From positions 1 through 41,999 of the forward strand of contig CAMDRI010000027.1 in the NCBI GenBank assembly GCA_945906725.1: DNA of 41,999 bases, given 5' to 3'. Below the pieces are notes generated by a model. The model saw only the letters and a program-made list of their open reading frames with translations, ran no database searches and was not told where the DNA came from. Below, piece by piece: positions 34,047 to 41,903 of the stretch (positions are counted from its first letter, which is position 1; the number at the start of each line of letters is the position of its first letter). A program made the position numbers and the translations under genes. The DNA comes from Candidatus Kuenenia stuttgartensis (lineage in GTDB: Bacteria > Planctomycetota > Planctomycetia > Planctomycetales > Planctomycetaceae).

Positions 34047-34679
34047 ATGGATTCCGTTTCTCGCCGAATGTTCGCCCTGATCCCCGCCGCTGGTCGCAGC
34101 CGTCGCATGGGCACATCGAAGTTGCTGCTGCCGTGGCAAGGCACGACGGTCATCGAACACTTGATCGGCACGCTGAATCGGGCAGACATCACGACTGTTG
34201 CGATCGTCATCCGCCCTGACGATCACGCACTGCAAGAAACTGTGCGACAAACGTCCGCCGTCGCGGTCGTCCCCGATCGCGAACCGCCCGAAATGCGAGA
34301 CAGCATCGAGATCGGCCTGCGAGCCATCCGCCAACAATTCGCCCCGACCGATGATGACGGTTGGCTGTTAATTCCCGCCGATCATCCGCTGATCGAACCA
34401 CAGGTGCTCGACGGATTGCTGGCTCGCTGGTCACATGGCGATTGCCAAGCGCTGCTGCCAACACTCGGCCAGCGGCGCGGACACCCGACACTCCTGCGGT
34501 GGTCACTGGCGGAGCGGATCGAACGGCTTCCGCGCGACGTCGGCGTCAACTCGCTGCTCCGTTCGTCGCCGGGCCTCGTCACCGAATGGCCGACCGACCG
34601 CGAGTCCGTGCTCGCCGATCTCGACACGCCGGAAGACTACGCCTTCTGGCAACGCCGACTGAATGACACGGGGAAGTGA
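34047..34679 (+). CDS. MocA/MobA-like nucleotidyltransferase
   Basis: About 210 residues. The N-terminal LIPAAGRSRRMGTSKLLLP (11-29) is the nucleotidyltransferase signature (LxxAxGxSxRxG and a Lys), followed by LLIPADHPLI and a late DLDTPEDY, typical of molybdenum cofactor cytidylyl-/guanylyltransferases. It would attach a nucleotide to molybdopterin; related proteins act on other substrates, and no other molybdenum gene is nearby. Three possible ATG starts lie at 34017, 34047 and 34068; 34047 keeps a short leader before the signature. Confidence 0.8.
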   Translation: MDSVSRRMFALIPAAGRSRRMGTSKLLLPWQGTTVIEHLIGTLNRADITTVAIVIRPDDHALQETVRQTSAVAVVPDREPPEMRDSIEIGLRAIRQQFAPTDDDGWLLIPADHPLIEPQVLDGLLARWSHGDCQALLPTLGQRRGHPTLLRWSLAERIERLPRDVGVNSLLRSSPGLVTEWPTDRESVLADLDTPEDYAFWQRRLNDTGK

Positions 34680-34698
34680 CACGCTGTTTCGCGAAGAC

Positions 34699-35145
34699 TC
34701 AACGCGGCCGATTCCGCCAAGTTGTTTCTCGCAATACGTCACTTTCATAGGTCTTCATGGCCTCGGTGGCCTGCCGGCAATCGGTTTCACCCAATCGATC
34801 CAGCGAATCGATCATCGAAGCTGACGCTGCGACCGCTCGCACCGCTGTCGAACGCACGACGGTTTTATGAATGTCGTAATCCGCCAGATTGCGTTCACTT
34901 CGTAACCAACTGAGATCTTTTCCAATCGACGCCAAACTTTCGACGCCGGAGTTTTCCAGGCGTCTCCAAAGATACGCATGGGCCAAATCGGCTCTGGGAA
35001 CCGCAAACCCCAAATGGTTTAACAGCCTGCGGCACTCGTGAAACGATGCGTAGTAAGCGCGACTGATCGCACAGCGCCATTCCGCTTCGGTGTGACCTCG
35101 GCTCCAAATCTGTGCGAGAGCCAGGAATTCACGGCCGGCGATCAT
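34699..35145 (-). CDS. HEPN-domain protein
   Basis: 148 residues, all helical. AEWRCAISRAYYASFHECRRLL (pattern RxAYYAxFHxxRxLL) and the later LRSERNLADYDIH are characteristic of HEPN domains, many of which are RNases in toxin-antitoxin and defence modules; the R-x-x-x-x-H type active site is only loosely matched here. The ATG at 35145 overlaps the stop of the upstream small gene (ATGA at 35142-35145), so both are made from one message. No nucleotidyltransferase (MNT) partner is recognisable. Downstream lie the MocA-like gene's 3' end and a short gap. Confidence 0.72.
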   Translation of the reverse strand: MIAGREFLALAQIWSRGHTEAEWRCAISRAYYASFHECRRLLNHLGFAVPRADLAHAYLWRRLENSGVESLASIGKDLSWLRSERNLADYDIHKTVVRSTAVRAVAASASMIDSLDRLGETDCRQATEAMKTYESDVLRETTWRNRPR

Positions 35146-35462
35146 TCCTGGTACTCCATGCCCAATCGAAAGACATGGGCCAAAGGAGCCGAACAGCAAC
35201 CAAACAACTCCGCGTTCCATTGCCAGCGTGCGGCCAGTGCTTGCTCCACTTCAGCAATTCGATCCTGAACCAAAATCGCGAGGTGTCGGTCGTTGGCAAT
35301 CTCGGGGTCGTCATCGATCTCGACATGCATCGGACAATCTGGGAACAACCTCTGCGTCATCGCCAGCACTCGATGTAATTCCTCAACGACGCCAAAGTCT
35401 TTCGCAACCTGTGTGACCTCGGCGGACAGCTCCATCACTCCGGGAAAGGTCGTTGTGGACAT
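35142..35462 (-). CDS. Small partner protein upstream of HEPN gene
   Basis: 106 residues; I do not recognise a family. HVEIDDDPEIANDRHLAILVQ (split: HVEIDDDPEIA, NDRHLAILVQ) has a DPE pattern and a strand-like segment, followed by a helix. No HTH or MNT motif is visible. The ATG at 35462 has AGGAG 6 bases upstream. The four-base overlap with the HEPN gene suggests a two-gene module; if it is a toxin-antitoxin pair, this is the antitoxin candidate by order and size. Confidence 0.65.
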   Translation of the reverse strand: MSTTTFPGVMELSAEVTQVAKDFGVVEELHRVLAMTQRLFPDCPMHVEIDDDPEIANDRHLAILVQDRIAEVEQALAARWQWNAELFGCCSAPLAHVFRLGMEYQE

Positions 35463-35520
35463 CGCGGACTCCTTAATAGACGGCACGGTGAAATACCGCG
35501 TCCATCTGCGAACGCCAAGG

Positions 35521-37614
35521 TCAATTTGCCGAGGTTGAGTTCGAGTCCACGATCGCCTCGGGCTCATCGACAAACACCGGCTTCGAAGCATCGAGGCCGA
35601 AGGTCGCGACTCCGGCGAACACGAACGCGATCAGTCCCAGCCAGAAAAGACTGTTCCATTCGGCGGCCGTGGGGTTCTCGCCGAGCAGATGGTTGTAGAG
35701 CAACGGCCCGAAGGCGGCTCCGAGATTGCCCCACATGTTGCCCCAGCCCAAGACCGATCCGACATATTTTCCTCCCGCATCCTGAGCGTACGCCCAGAAT
35801 GCTGACTGGCCGAGGTCCACCGAAAAGTAGATCAAACAAAACGCCGCTGTGAACGCCCACGGTGAATTGAGCGCCGACCCGGCTGGCTGAGCCGCGAAGT
35901 ACAGGCACATCCCATAGCCGCCCGCAGCGATGAACCGCGTGATGATCGGCGGCAAACTGCGGCTCCATTTCAGACCGATGCGCGGCAGGAGCCAATCGAC
36001 CAAGCGGCCTCCCAAGAATCCGCCACAAAGTCCGATTAAGTTCGGCATCATCACCATCATGCCCCGTTCCAAGATCGGAACGCTGTGCATTTCAATGAAG
36101 TACCGCGACAGCCAGGTCACCAAGAACACCCAGCCAATGTTCGTCCCGATTTGATTCGCGCAGTTGCACCACAAACTAAAATTGGTCACCAGCGGCCGAA
36201 TCGGCAATCGTCCGGCCTTGCTCGCCGGATCGGCGGCGGACGCCAGCCGTCCCGTTTCGATCAGAGCGCGTTCGGCCTCGTTGACTCGTGAATGGAGTTC
36301 CGGTCGCTCGCGAAACACGAGCCAAATCCCGATCGCCACGATCACGCCCGACAAGCCGTAAACGATCATCACCGGTCGCCAGCCGCGACCATAGAGCTTG
36401 CGAATTTCACCGGGGTAGGCCGCTTCCACCAGCAGGCGATTGAAGCGCCGCATTTCCTCCGGCGAGAGTTTCTCGTCCGCCTTCAGCCGCTTGGCGTACC
36501 CCACTCCCTCCCGCGGAAGATTGGCTTTGCCAAACGCCTCGGCGTCGTACAACTCGACTTGTTCGAGCGACAGGTTCAACGATTTGACGAGGTCGCTCCG
36601 ATCACTGTCAGCCAACTTGGGCTTGGGCTTCTGCTCGCCCAAATCGTGCTTCAGTCCCCAGGCTTTGCGATGTTGAGCGACCAATCCGCGCAGCTCTCGA
36701 ACTTTGAAATCCTCACCGATCTGTGCGATCTCGCTCCGCGTCTCCTGGGCCAAAGGTTTCGACAACTCCGTCGTGACTCGCTCAGCAGCCGGCCGCACCG
36801 GATCGTCGCGTGATTTTTTTTCCAGGGAATTCGTGATGGACTCCGCGATCTGTTCGATCGACTTGTCACTGCGCCAATGCTCGTCGATCAGCTTCGACAG
36901 GCGATCGCTCGCAAAAAACAGCCAACAACGCAGACGCAGACGCAGCCAAACGGACTTCGCAGCGTCGTCTCGGCCCGACTTCTCGGCTTCCACCTCGGCC
37001 AGCACGAGAGACCGAGCCGTATTCCGCGTCTCTTCCGAGACCGCTTCCAGGCGCGAACAAAGTCGCTCGGCGTCCAACAAGTCCGAGTCGGTGAACTCAA
37101 CGGGCGTGCCGAGCGGCACAAACAGAATCATCAGGACCGCAGTGAGCGCGGTCGCCATTGCTCCGCCGAACCGGCCGCCGATTCCGACCCAAGCACTGGC
37201 CGTCGCTCGCTTGGAGAGCGGTATCCAACGGCTGATGACGCCGCCGGCGGTCGGGTACGCTCCGGCTTGAGTGATGCCACACATCAGTCTCGCGAACAAC
37301 AGCATCGTAAAGCCGGCGACCAATCCCATCTGAGCCGTGAACAACGACCAGGCCACGACGTAGATCGACAGCATCAACCTCGCGCCAAACCGATCTGCCA
37401 GCCAGCCAGCCGGAACTTGAGACAGCGCGTAGGTCCAAAAAAAAGCGCTCTGAAACCAACTCATCTGTGTCTGTGTCAGGCCGAGGTCTTCCTTGATGTA
37501 GTCGCCGGCAAACGACACGCAAAAGCGGTCGAGGTACAACAGCACCGACATCAGCGTCAGCAGCAAGATAATCAGATGCCGGACGCCGCTTGGGCGGGAT
37601 GGTGCTTCGGACAT
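35521..37614 (-). CDS. MFS transporter with 240-residue periplasmic insert
   Basis: 697 residues, long for the family (about 400-450). Helices 1-5 lie near 11-30, 52-70, 80-100, 101-120 and 143-168, and the rest from about 413 on. Signature WLADRFGARL lies between helices 2 and 3, and GWRPVMIVYGLSG begins helix 6, as in anion:cation symporter (ACS) transporters. Residues about 171-411 are a charged, mostly helical insert in the loop between helices 5 and 6, which faces the periplasm. ATG 37614 has GGAG 5 bases upstream; the frame extends upstream to 37833 without protein-like sequence. A minus-strand terminator (37671-37709) lies just upstream, so it has its own promoter or is controlled by read-through. 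Confidence 0.88.
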   Translation of the reverse strand: MSEAPSRPSGVRHLIILLLTLMSVLLYLDRFCVSFAGDYIKEDLGLTQTQMSWFQSAFFWTYALSQVPAGWLADRFGARLMLSIYVVAWSLFTAQMGLVAGFTMLLFARLMCGITQAGAYPTAGGVISRWIPLSKRATASAWVGIGGRFGGAMATALTAVLMILFVPLGTPVEFTDSDLLDAERLCSRLEAVSEETRNTARSLVLAEVEAEKSGRDDAAKSVWLRLRLRCWLFFASDRLSKLIDEHWRSDKSIEQIAESITNSLEKKSRDDPVRPAAERVTTELSKPLAQETRSEIAQIGEDFKVRELRGLVAQHRKAWGLKHDLGEQKPKPKLADSDRSDLVKSLNLSLEQVELYDAEAFGKANLPREGVGYAKRLKADEKLSPEEMRRFNRLLVEAAYPGEIRKLYGRGWRPVMIVYGLSGVIVAIGIWLVFRERPELHSRVNEAERALIETGRLASAADPASKAGRLPIRPLVTNFSLWCNCANQIGTNIGWVFLVTWLSRYFIEMHSVPILERGMMVMMPNLIGLCGGFLGGRLVDWLLPRIGLKWSRSLPPIITRFIAAGGYGMCLYFAAQPAGSALNSPWAFTAAFCLIYFSVDLGQSAFWAYAQDAGGKYVGSVLGWGNMWGNLGAAFGPLLYNHLLGENPTAAEWNSLFWLGLIAFVFAGVATFGLDASKPVFVDEPEAIVDSNSTSAN

Positions 37615-37661
37615 GGCCACTCCTTGGCGGCCATGAAAACGGGGCCGCGAGGCGGACACCC

Positions 37662-37709
37662 TAAAAACAAAAAACGCTGTGAGCAACAACGAGTCACTCA
37701 CAGCGTTTT
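37662..37709 (-). terminator. Intrinsic terminator, minus strand
   Basis: AAAACGCTGTGAG (37671-37683) pairs perfectly with CTCACAGCGTTTT (37697-37709) around a 13-base loop. On the minus strand the stem is followed by a T-rich run (TTGTTTTTAG, 37670-37661). It would stop transcription from panB or from a leader before the MFS gene. Confidence 0.75.
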
Positions 37710-37943
37710 CGGGTTCGCCGAAGTTTGCAGTTGCGGGCCAACGCCTGCCACCACGGCGAGCGAGTTCAATTGCAGAGCTCGTGCCAAACTTGATTGCGAT
37801 TTTGAAAAGAGTTGTAAGTCCTTGCGGCGTCAAGCAATTTCGAGTTCACAAGTCATTTGGCGAGGAGAACCGTCGCTCTCGGCAAGCCAGGCACTTTGCA
37901 ACACCTGCGGCATTTTGCTCGGCCGATTGCCGCGTGTTGCATA

Positions 37944-37991
37944 GTGGGACAGGTATTGAACCTGTCCGGGCAGGTTGAAAACCTGCCCCAC
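37944..37991. repeat. Double hairpin just after panB
   Basis: Outer GTGGG (37944-37948) and CCCAC (37987-37991) enclose two stems: GGACAGGT/ACCTGTCC and GGCAGGTT/AACCTGCC (37969-37976 with 37980-37987). Read on the minus strand it begins 3 bases after the panB stop codon. Confidence 0.78.
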
Positions 37992-37994
37992 GAA

Positions 37995-38795
37995 TCACCG
38001 ATGGCTGTGAGCGTCATCGGGGAACGCCCCGGAGCGGACTTCGGCGATGAACTGTTGAGCGGCGCGAGTCGCCTCGGCTCGCAGTTCGGCGAAGTGTTTG
38101 ACGAACTTCGGATGGAAGCCGTCCGTCAGGCCGAGCATGTCGTAGCTGACCAGAACCTGGCCGTTGCAGTCGGGACCGGCTCCGATGCCAATGGTCGGGA
38201 CGTGGAGTTCACGAGTGATCTGGGCGGCGATGTCTCGCGGAACGAGTTCCAACAACACGCTGAATGCCCCGGCCTCTTGAGCGGCTCGCGCATCCGCCAG
38301 CAAACGGTGTTCGTCTCGCTGCACCTTCATGCCACCGAATTTGTGGACCGACTGCGGCTTCAATCCGACGTGAGCCATCACCGGAATGTCCGCCTCTGCC
38401 AACGCGGTGATTGTCCGAGCCTGGTTTTCGCCCCCTTCGAGTTTGACGGCGGCGGCTCCCGTTTCTTTCAGGATGCGGCCCGCGTTCTCGACCGCTTGAG
38501 CGGGGCTGACTTGAAACGACATGAACGGCATATCGACGATGACGAGCGCCTGGCGAACTGCTCGCGTAACGCACTTGGCGTGATAGATGATCTCGTCGAG
38601 AGTGACCGGCAATGTCGTCGAGTGCCCTTGGATGACCATGCCCAAGCTGTCGCCAACCAGGATCGAATCCACGCCGGCCGCATCGAACAGCCCTGCCCAG
38701 GTGAAATCGTACGCCGTCAACATCGACAGCTTGCGGCCTTCGGACTTGGCCTTCACGAAGCTGGGAACGGTCATCGTTGGACTGGGCTTGGTCAT
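37995..38795 (-). CDS. panB: 3-methyl-2-oxobutanoate hydroxymethyltransferase
   Basis: About 266 residues, the PanB length. Motifs include LTAYDF, ILVGDSLGMVIQGH (metal-binding Asp), VKLEGG, MAHVGLKPQ and IGIGAGPDCNGQVLV, all conserved in PanB. The enzyme makes ketopantoate from 2-oxoisovalerate and methylenetetrahydrofolate, first committed step of pantothenate and CoA synthesis. I prefer ATG 38795; a GTG at 38807 and an ATG at 38774 are possible. No panC or panD lies beside it. Confidence 0.96.
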   Translation of the reverse strand: MTKPSPTMTVPSFVKAKSEGRKLSMLTAYDFTWAGLFDAAGVDSILVGDSLGMVIQGHSTTLPVTLDEIIYHAKCVTRAVRQALVIVDMPFMSFQVSPAQAVENAGRILKETGAAAVKLEGGENQARTITALAEADIPVMAHVGLKPQSVHKFGGMKVQRDEHRLLADARAAQEAGAFSVLLELVPRDIAAQITRELHVPTIGIGAGPDCNGQVLVSYDMLGLTDGFHPKFVKHFAELRAEATRAAQQFIAEVRSGAFPDDAHSHR

Positions 38796-38807
38796 GGCAA
38801 CAAACAC

Positions 38808-38835
38808 TAACCCGAAGCGTCAGCGAGGGCGAGCG
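38808..38835. repeat. Short repeat-like fragment upstream of panB
   Basis: Sequence TAACCCGAAGCGTCAGCGAG in the 62-base gap. From memory, CCCGAAGCGT-AGCGAGG units occur as dispersed intergenic repeats in planctomycete genomes. I cannot confirm copies here; it occurs once in the window. Confidence 0.3.
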
Positions 38836-38857
38836 CTCCCAGTGACTTGGATCAGGA

Positions 38858-40180
38858 CTACTGAGCCGCCTCGTCGCTGCTCGCGGACGCACCGACATCC
38901 AGCTTCGACCATTTCCTGCTCGCCAGCTTCTTCAGCCCCTCGGCGGTGACCGAGCCGTTCTCCTTGAACGTCAGCGATTGCAGGCTCTGCATTTTCAGCA
39001 GCTTGCCGATGGCTGCGTCGGTGACGCCGGTCGTTCGGATCGTCAACTCCTTCAGATTGGGAAGAGCGACGATCACATCGACTGTTGCGTCCGTCATCTG
39101 CGGCACGGTCCAAATATCGAGCAGTTCCAGCGACTTGAGAGCCGCGAGATGCTTCAGGCCAGAGTCGCCAACCGACGTGATTTCGTGCAGGTAGAGACGC
39201 TTCAACTTGGGCAGGTCGTCGAAGACCTCCATTGCTCGATCGTCGATGTTGGGCAGGTCGCGAAGCGTCAGCCGAGTCAGATTCATCCCCTTGAGTGCGA
39301 GCACTCCTTCGGTACCGAAGCCCTGACAACGGAAGATTTCGAGCTGCGTCAATTTGCCCAGCTTGGCGAGATGCGGTCCCGACTGATCGGTGATCTGAAA
39401 ATCCTGGATCAACAGCGAATCCAGCGTTTGATTCTTGCTGAGATACTCCAAGCCCGCATCGTTGACCGCCGTGCTGCGGTGTTTGAACGCGGTGAGCTTC
39501 GGGAGTTCGGCGACGACCTCCAGCGCCATGTCCCCCGCTTCCATGTTGCCCCGCAGGTCGAGCGTGCGGAGTTCCTTCAGCTTTTCCAGCCGCCGCGCAC
39601 CGATGTCGTTGACTTGGTTCTGTACCAGAGTCAGCCGCTGGAGTTTGCCGAGTTCGCTGAGGATCTTGACCACTCCGTTGGTCATGTTCGTGTTCGACGA
39701 CAGATCGAGCTCGATGAGATTGGGAAACGATTTGACGATCATTTCGACCGTCGCGTCGTTGATGACCGAATTCGTCAGCGCGAGGCTAGTCAGCCCCTTC
39801 AGGCCGCTGAGCTTCGTAGCCATCTCGTGACCCAGTGTCCGGCAGTTGAAGATCTGCAGCTTTTCGAGATCGCTGAGCTTGCCGAACAGCGTCAAGTCGT
39901 CCGCCGTCAAATTCGATCCATCTTGAATGATGATTTCAGTCAGCAGGTCGCCGTCTTTCGGCGAGTACCTGGATCGCGAACCCAAAGAGTCGATCCGAGA
40001 TTTGGCGGCCTTGACGTCGTCCGCGCTGGCTGTCCCCTTCTTTGCGGCCGATGGCGGAGTCTTGTCCTTTGAGCCACTCGTGGAGTTCTCGCCAGTTCCG
40101 CCGCCAGAGCTTTCTGGCTTCGGACATCCCGCCAGTCCCAACAACCCAACAAGCAACACGACGTTCAAGCAACGCTTCAT
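38858..40180 (-). CDS. Leucine-rich-repeat lipoprotein
   Basis: 440 residues. Signal peptide with lipobox LAGC (Cys19), then a Ser/Gly/Lys-rich linker (about 20-70) that would tether the domain to a membrane. The rest is about 13 LRR units of the bacterial type, with the recurring pattern LxxLxxLxLxxxxIxDxxxxxL (for example LTSLALTNSVINDATVEMI and LRTLDLRGN). It is probably a surface or periplasmic recognition protein. No catalytic domain is seen. It lies between the oxidoreductase gene (across a 127-base gap with a palindromic element) and panB on the same strand. Confidence 0.9.
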   Translation of the reverse strand: MKRCLNVVLLVGLLGLAGCPKPESSGGGTGENSTSGSKDKTPPSAAKKGTASADDVKAAKSRIDSLGSRSRYSPKDGDLLTEIIIQDGSNLTADDLTLFGKLSDLEKLQIFNCRTLGHEMATKLSGLKGLTSLALTNSVINDATVEMIVKSFPNLIELDLSSNTNMTNGVVKILSELGKLQRLTLVQNQVNDIGARRLEKLKELRTLDLRGNMEAGDMALEVVAELPKLTAFKHRSTAVNDAGLEYLSKNQTLDSLLIQDFQITDQSGPHLAKLGKLTQLEIFRCQGFGTEGVLALKGMNLTRLTLRDLPNIDDRAMEVFDDLPKLKRLYLHEITSVGDSGLKHLAALKSLELLDIWTVPQMTDATVDVIVALPNLKELTIRTTGVTDAAIGKLLKMQSLQSLTFKENGSVTAEGLKKLASRKWSKLDVGASASSDEAAQ

Positions 40181-40219
40181 GACTTACATCTCGTTCAGTG
40201 CTCTGGAATCAACAGAGAA

Positions 40220-40282
40220 GTAGCCACGTTCGCCAGAACGTGGGCGATCTGCCAACGCCCACGTTCTGGCGAACGTGGCTAC
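40220..40282. repeat. 63-bp element with 27-bp perfect arms
   Basis: Bases 40220-40246 (beginning GTAGCCACGTTCGCC) are the exact reverse complement of 40256-40282, around a 9-base centre. Each arm is also partly self-complementary (CCACGTTC/GAACGTGG). It lies between the Gfo/Idh/MocA stop and the LRR gene start, so it could end the former's transcript or affect the latter's. Confidence 0.9.
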
Positions 40283-40307
40283 CTCGAAACTCAATTCGGA
40301 ACGACCA

Positions 40308-41792
40308 CTAATCCAAGCGGTAACCTTCCGGGTACTTCGGCTTGATCAGGTCAGCCACGCGTGGCGTCTTGAGCGACGCGAGGTTCGTGACTTTGAGGTT
40401 TTTGGCGTCCCATTCGACCTTCTCGCCCCAGTCACCCATTGATCCGTCGATTCCGCCGTTGGCGGCGGCCCAGACGGCCAGGTTGCCGAGCAAAATCGTC
40501 TCGGTGAGTGGGCCGGCTCGGTCCACGAAGTTCGACTTGGCGATCTTCGGATCGTTGGCTCGCTTCGCGCGGAACAACTCGTACATGTTGCTGAGGTCGT
40601 TGTTCCCTTTGTTCTCGGCCTTCTCGTAATCGACTTTGACCTTCTCAACACCCTTGAGTTCGTAGACGCCGCAATAGTCGTCCGCGCTGTAGAAGGCTCC
40701 CTTTTCGCCGACGATCAACACGCCGCTGTCCGAGACCTTCGTGATGCCGTGCTTCTCGAAGACTTCCATCGGCGGCTTGTTTCCCTTGCGGTCGTACCAC
40801 CAGAACGGAATCGCGGGGCGTTCGGACGTTTCGGGGAACTCGAACTTGATGACCGCACTGGCCGGGAAGCTGTCGAAATCGTGACCCGTGGACTTGGCGA
40901 CGACGGAAATCGGATCGCGCAGTCCGCACGAGGCGAACGGGACCGTCAACTGGTGGCAGGCCATGTCGCCCAACGCCCCACTGCCAAAGTCCCACCAGCC
41001 GCGCCACTGGAACGTGTGGTAGATGCCGGGCCAGAACTCACGCTTCGGTGCGACACCGATCCAGTTCTTCCAATCGACTCGCTCGAGCGCCTTTTCGATT
41101 TCTTCTTTCTTCTTCTCAATGATCTTCGGGGCGCTCTCAAGATCATCCATCTTCGCCTGAGCGGCGAACTTTTCCATCGTCATTCGACGACCCGGGCCTT
41201 GTGCCCACACCGGACGGTTCGACCACGCGAAGACTTCCTTCAGCGTTCCGAGCACGCCGGACTTGATTTGAGCGATCGCTTCTCGCGACGAGTCCAGGGC
41301 CGTCCCTTGGTTGCCCATCTGCGTGCAGACCTTCTTTTCGTCCGCAACTTTGGCCATCAATCGAGCTTCGTAAATCGTCCGCGTCAGCGGCTTCTGGGTG
41401 TAGCAACCGATCCCCAATCGCATGGCAGCCAGCGTGGCTGGAGCGTGCATGTGGTCTGGGGTGCTGATAGTGCAGATGTCAATCTTGCTGCCGTGCTTGT
41501 CGAGCAGTTCGCGATAGTCGGTGAACTTCTCGGCGTTCGTGAATTTGTCGGATTTTCCTTTGCTTTCCAGCGTATTGCGGTCGACGTCGCAAATCGCGAC
41601 GACGTTGCCGAACTGCGAGGCATTGCTCGAATCGCTGCCTCCTTTGCCGCCCACACCGATGTTGGCGACGTTGAGTTCCTCGTTGGCGGAGAGGACTCGA
41701 TCAGGATTCACCAGTCCGTGACCCACATAAGCGCCGACACCGGCGACGGTCACGTTCTTCATAAATTCACGGCGGGAGTTTTGGCGGCGCAT
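40308..41792 (-). CDS. Gfo/Idh/MocA-family oxidoreductase, Tat-exported
   Basis: 494 residues. The N-terminus RRQNSRREFMKNVTVAG is a twin-arginine signal. The Rossmann motif NIGVGGKGG (44-52) binds NAD(P), followed by ICDVD and the family block TPDHMHAPATLAAMRLGIG and YTQKPLTRTIYEARLM (each within 20 residues), with Lys in TQKP as the catalytic Lys. Such exported members are numerous in planctomycetes and act on sugars or inositols; the substrate is not identifiable. ATG 41792 has GAGGG about 9 bases upstream; the frame upstream to 41906 is repetitive DNA. Confidence 0.94.
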   Translation of the reverse strand: MRRQNSRREFMKNVTVAGVGAYVGHGLVNPDRVLSANEELNVANIGVGGKGGSDSSNASQFGNVVAICDVDRNTLESKGKSDKFTNAEKFTDYRELLDKHGSKIDICTISTPDHMHAPATLAAMRLGIGCYTQKPLTRTIYEARLMAKVADEKKVCTQMGNQGTALDSSREAIAQIKSGVLGTLKEVFAWSNRPVWAQGPGRRMTMEKFAAQAKMDDLESAPKIIEKKKEEIEKALERVDWKNWIGVAPKREFWPGIYHTFQWRGWWDFGSGALGDMACHQLTVPFASCGLRDPISVVAKSTGHDFDSFPASAVIKFEFPETSERPAIPFWWYDRKGNKPPMEVFEKHGITKVSDSGVLIVGEKGAFYSADDYCGVYELKGVEKVKVDYEKAENKGNNDLSNMYELFRAKRANDPKIAKSNFVDRAGPLTETILLGNLAVWAAANGGIDGSMGDWGEKVEWDAKNLKVTNLASLKTPRVADLIKPKYPEGYRLD

Positions 41793-41903
41793 GTGCGAAA
41801 GCCCTCGGCAAAGTGGAAAGTGACGGTCAATATGGAACGGTGACGATACCGTTGGTTTGGCGGGTTCGCAATCAATGCCCGCCGCCGTTAGACGGAGCGA
41901 CTG

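Larger units (their letters stand above)
37615..37994. other. 380-base gap between panB and MFS genes
   Basis: Nearest the MFS gene lies its ribosome site, then a terminator-like hairpin (37671-37709). Next to panB is a repeat element (37944-37991). Between them (about 37710-37940) I see no gene, only a TTGACG on the minus strand (37832-37827) without a well-spaced -10 box. Confidence 0.6.

Noticed and set aside
37827-37832. TTGACG on the minus strand as a -35 box for the MFS gene
   Set aside because: No -10-like sequence at 16-18 bases; TACAAC is only 11 bases away.
31784-40282. The dispersed palindromes as a CRISPR array
   Set aside because: They are not regularly spaced, have no spacers and no cas genes; each is a separate inverted repeat.
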